Shown here: positions 32,814 to 34,205 of the stretch, piece after piece
Layout of the letters: each line of letters opens with the position of its first letter
Numbering within the stretch: position 1 is the first letter of the stretch
NCBI GenBank assembly: GCA_017302015.1
Contig: JAFLEE010000060.1
Coordinates: 1-34,205 of the forward strand
Length of the DNA stretch: 34,205 nt
From: Spirochaetota bacterium
GTDB taxonomy: Bacteria; Spirochaetota; UBA12135; COTS27; JAFLEE01
Reading direction: 5' to 3'
The notes under the pieces: generated by a model
Seen by the model: the letters and a program-made list of their open reading frames with translations, nothing else
Told to the model about the DNA's origin: nothing
Database searches by the model: none
Program-made: the position numbers and the translations under genes

Positions 32814-32898
32814 GTCGCAATCGTGCTATATCGCGTCGGAAAAGTGAAGGAAGGCGCGCCCCCCATGGCCCATCCTTCCTTATCGAAAGGGAGCCCCC

Positions 32899-34014
32899 AT
32901 GAACGCGACCGCCGAAATGAAACCCGCATCCACCATCGCCCTCTGGAAGGACGACGCGGCCCTCGTCCAGAAGCATTACCGCGATTGGTGGGACCGCAAG
33001 GGGATGGTCCTCAACCTAAGCGGCCCCGTGCAGAACCGCAAGCTTCCCCGCGACCCGATGCCCGACCCGGGCCCGGCGAAGTCCCATCGCGACCAGGTCA
33101 TCGACGTCGATTGGGTCTCCCGCACCCAGCGCTACCGCCTTTCCCGGCGGAATTATCCCGCCGACAATCTTCCCATCGCGGTGCCCAGCATCGGCCCGGG
33201 TTCCCTGGCGCTCTACCTGGGTTCCCAGCCCGGCTTCGAGGCGACCACCGTCTGGTACGACTCGTGCATCGAGGACATCGAGAAGCATCCCCCCCTCGTC
33301 TTCGACCCCGACGCCCCCTGGTGCCGCACCCAGGAGGCCCTCGTCGCCGCGTGCGTCCGGCTCTCCAAGGGGGAGTACTTGACCGGCTGCCCCGATCTCA
33401 TCGAGAACATCGATATCCTCGCCTCGCTGCGCGGCAATGAAACCCTCATGGTCGACATGCTGGAGAGCCCCGAGTGGGTGAAGGAGAAGGTGGCCGAGAT
33501 CAATGGGGTCTTCTTCCGCGCCTACCAGCGCATCTACGACCTCATCCAGGCGCCCGACGGGAGTTCGGCCTGGGCCCACTTCGACCTGTGGGGGGACGGA
33601 AAGACCGCCAAACTCCAATGCGACGCCTCGGCCATGTTCTCCACGGCCATGCTCTCGGAGTTCGTGGTGCCCGCGCTCACCGAGCAGTGCGCGTGGCTCG
33701 ACCACAGCATGTACCACCTCGACGGCACCCAATGCATCCCCCACCTCGACGCCCTCCTCGAGGTCGAGCCCCTCGACGCCATCGAGTGGACTCCCCAGGC
33801 GGGCCTGGAGCACGGCGGGCACCGCCGCTGGTGGCCGATGTATAAGCGCATCCTCGACGCCGGCAAGAGCGTGCAGATCATTCCGGCGAAGAAAGAAGAG
33901 GTCGTGCCGCTCCTCGACGCCATCGGGGGAAAGGGCGTCTTCCTCTACGTGGGCGGGGTCCAGGATGAGGGCGAGGCCGAAGCGATGATCCGGGCAGTGG
34001 AGCCCTACCGCTAG
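32899..34014 (+). CDS. Uroporphyrinogen decarboxylase-like (URO-D / MtaA-type methyltransferase family) protein
   Basis: A 371-residue cytoplasmic protein behind a GGGAG ribosome-binding site. Its sequence follows the URO-D superfamily barrel: a PDLIENIDILASLRG segment, the HFDLWGDGK strand, YHLDGTQCIPHLDALLE (about 273-289), and the GVFLYVGGVQDEGEAEAMI ending. It lacks the N-terminal motifs of true HemE, and in other bacteria this branch occurs with methyl-transfer or sugar-related genes, so haem synthesis is unlikely. HLDGTQCIPHLD offers His and Cys residues that could bind zinc, as in MtaA/MtbA-like methyl-cobamide transferases. It is probably controlled by the divergent AraC gene. The substrate is unknown. 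Confidence 0.78.
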   Translation: MNATAEMKPASTIALWKDDAALVQKHYRDWWDRKGMVLNLSGPVQNRKLPRDPMPDPGPAKSHRDQVIDVDWVSRTQRYRLSRRNYPADNLPIAVPSIGPGSLALYLGSQPGFEATTVWYDSCIEDIEKHPPLVFDPDAPWCRTQEALVAACVRLSKGEYLTGCPDLIENIDILASLRGNETLMVDMLESPEWVKEKVAEINGVFFRAYQRIYDLIQAPDGSSAWAHFDLWGDGKTAKLQCDASAMFSTAMLSEFVVPALTEQCAWLDHSMYHLDGTQCIPHLDALLEVEPLDAIEWTPQAGLEHGGHRRWWPMYKRILDAGKSVQIIPAKKEEVVPLLDAIGGKGVFLYVGGVQDEGEAEAMIRAVEPYR

Positions 34015-34017
34015 ATC

Positions 34018-34092
34018 TCAGACGGCCCGCTTCCTCCACGCTCCCGGGCTCATCCCCTTCCATTCTTTGAACGCCCGGCTTAGGCATCGCGT
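34018..34092 (-). pseudogene. AraC-family regulator, C-terminal fragment cut by an insertion sequence
   Basis: Reading leftward, the frame LSRAFKEWKGMSPGAWRKRAV ends in TGA at 34020-34018. This is the last part of an AraC helix-turn-helix domain. Upstream the GC-rich coding sequence stops within a few bases of 34090 and changes to AT-rich sequence belonging to the neighbouring ISAzo13-type element. The gene was therefore split by the insertion; its 5' part would lie beyond the right edge. It is closely similar to the ending of the AraC gene at 31857-32813. Confidence 0.7.
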
Positions 34093-34109
34093 CACAATAA
34101 AATGATCGA

Positions 34110-34205
34110 TTAATCCTTTATAGGAATCAGTGTGTAATTCCAGTCTCCATGAAATCTTGCTCTTTTGATTTTAATGAGGGCGATTTCTTCGTCACTCACC
34201 TTGAT
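34110..34205 (-). mobile_element. ISAzo13-family transposase, C-terminal tail (cut by window edge)
   Basis: The minus-strand frame that enters from the right edge encodes 31 residues and ends in TAA at 34112-34110. It reads KVSDEEIALIKIKRARFHGDW followed by NYTLIP; the V-S-D-E-E and F-H-G-[DE]-W-N-Y-T pattern is the characteristic end of ISAzo13 (Rhodopirellula-type) DDE transposases. The AT-rich composition matches a recent arrival. The element's end should lie between about 34083 and 34109. Confidence 0.75.

Noticed and set aside
32007-33440. 477-codon plus-strand frame spanning the AraC gene and the start of the URO-D-like gene
   Set aside because: It runs antisense through an obvious AraC domain and out of frame through the next gene.

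Overview
The window (34,205 bases) looks like an accessory region of a GC-rich, Gram-negative-type bacterium with a large set of carbohydrate-active genes. The mix is a formylglycine-type sulfatase without a signal peptide, two GH99/WbsX-like secreted proteins, a GH49-like beta-helix enzyme, an FAD-oxidoreductase/2-hydroxyacid dehydrogenase pair, AraC regulators beside sugar or URO-D-like genes, exported caspase-fold proteins and an ISAzo13 end. This resembles the Planctomycetes-Verrucomicrobia-Lentisphaerae group or neighbouring candidate phyla. No rRNA, tRNA or housekeeping marker is present, so the phylum remains an inference. No CRISPR array or tRNA gene was seen.

Layout. Both edges cut through insertion sequences: an IS3-family transposase tail at 2-94 and an ISAzo13-family transposase tail at 34110-34205, the latter apparently inserted in an AraC gene. 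Positions 378-8817 carry a frameshifted DUF1028 gene, a secreted alpha/beta hydrolase, a GH99-like protein, DUF4256 and a 1157-residue WD40/caspase-fold protein. Positions 8892-13963 form a minus-strand block of small accessory enzymes. In it an HXXEE membrane protein followed by a dihydrofolate-reductase-like (RibD_C) protein occurs twice, around a 2-hydroxyacid dehydrogenase and a truncated FAD oxidoreductase, with an AHSA1/SRPBCC gene upstream. Three genes of this block are each interrupted by one in-frame stop codon. Positions 14602-22516 are the polysaccharide part: a small secreted protein and a sulfatase behind a near-consensus promoter, a lipoprotein, a second GH99-like protein, and an AraC/GH49-like divergent pair with palindromic sequence between them.

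Positions 22689-31860 are the most coherent part, and very GC-rich. A minus-strand operon encodes an oligopeptide-type ABC transporter: a solute-binding lipoprotein with an extra C-terminal membrane anchor, a single-chain OppB-OppC permease, OppD and OppF, all overlapping. It diverges from a three-gene operon of overlapping genes: ECF-type sigma factor, zinc-less membrane anti-sigma factor, and an exported caspase-fold peptidase with hydrophobic C-terminal segments. A perfect 14-bp inverted repeat lies between the two operons. Each arm contains the same -10-like hexamer, and both have a GAAAG element at similar distance upstream, so the operons may share one regulator or sigma factor. I propose sigma/anti-sigma/caspase plus peptide transporter as the candidate undescribed system: a proteolysis-controlled envelope response linked to peptide uptake. 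The window closes with an AraC regulator divergent from a URO-D-like methyltransferase-family gene.
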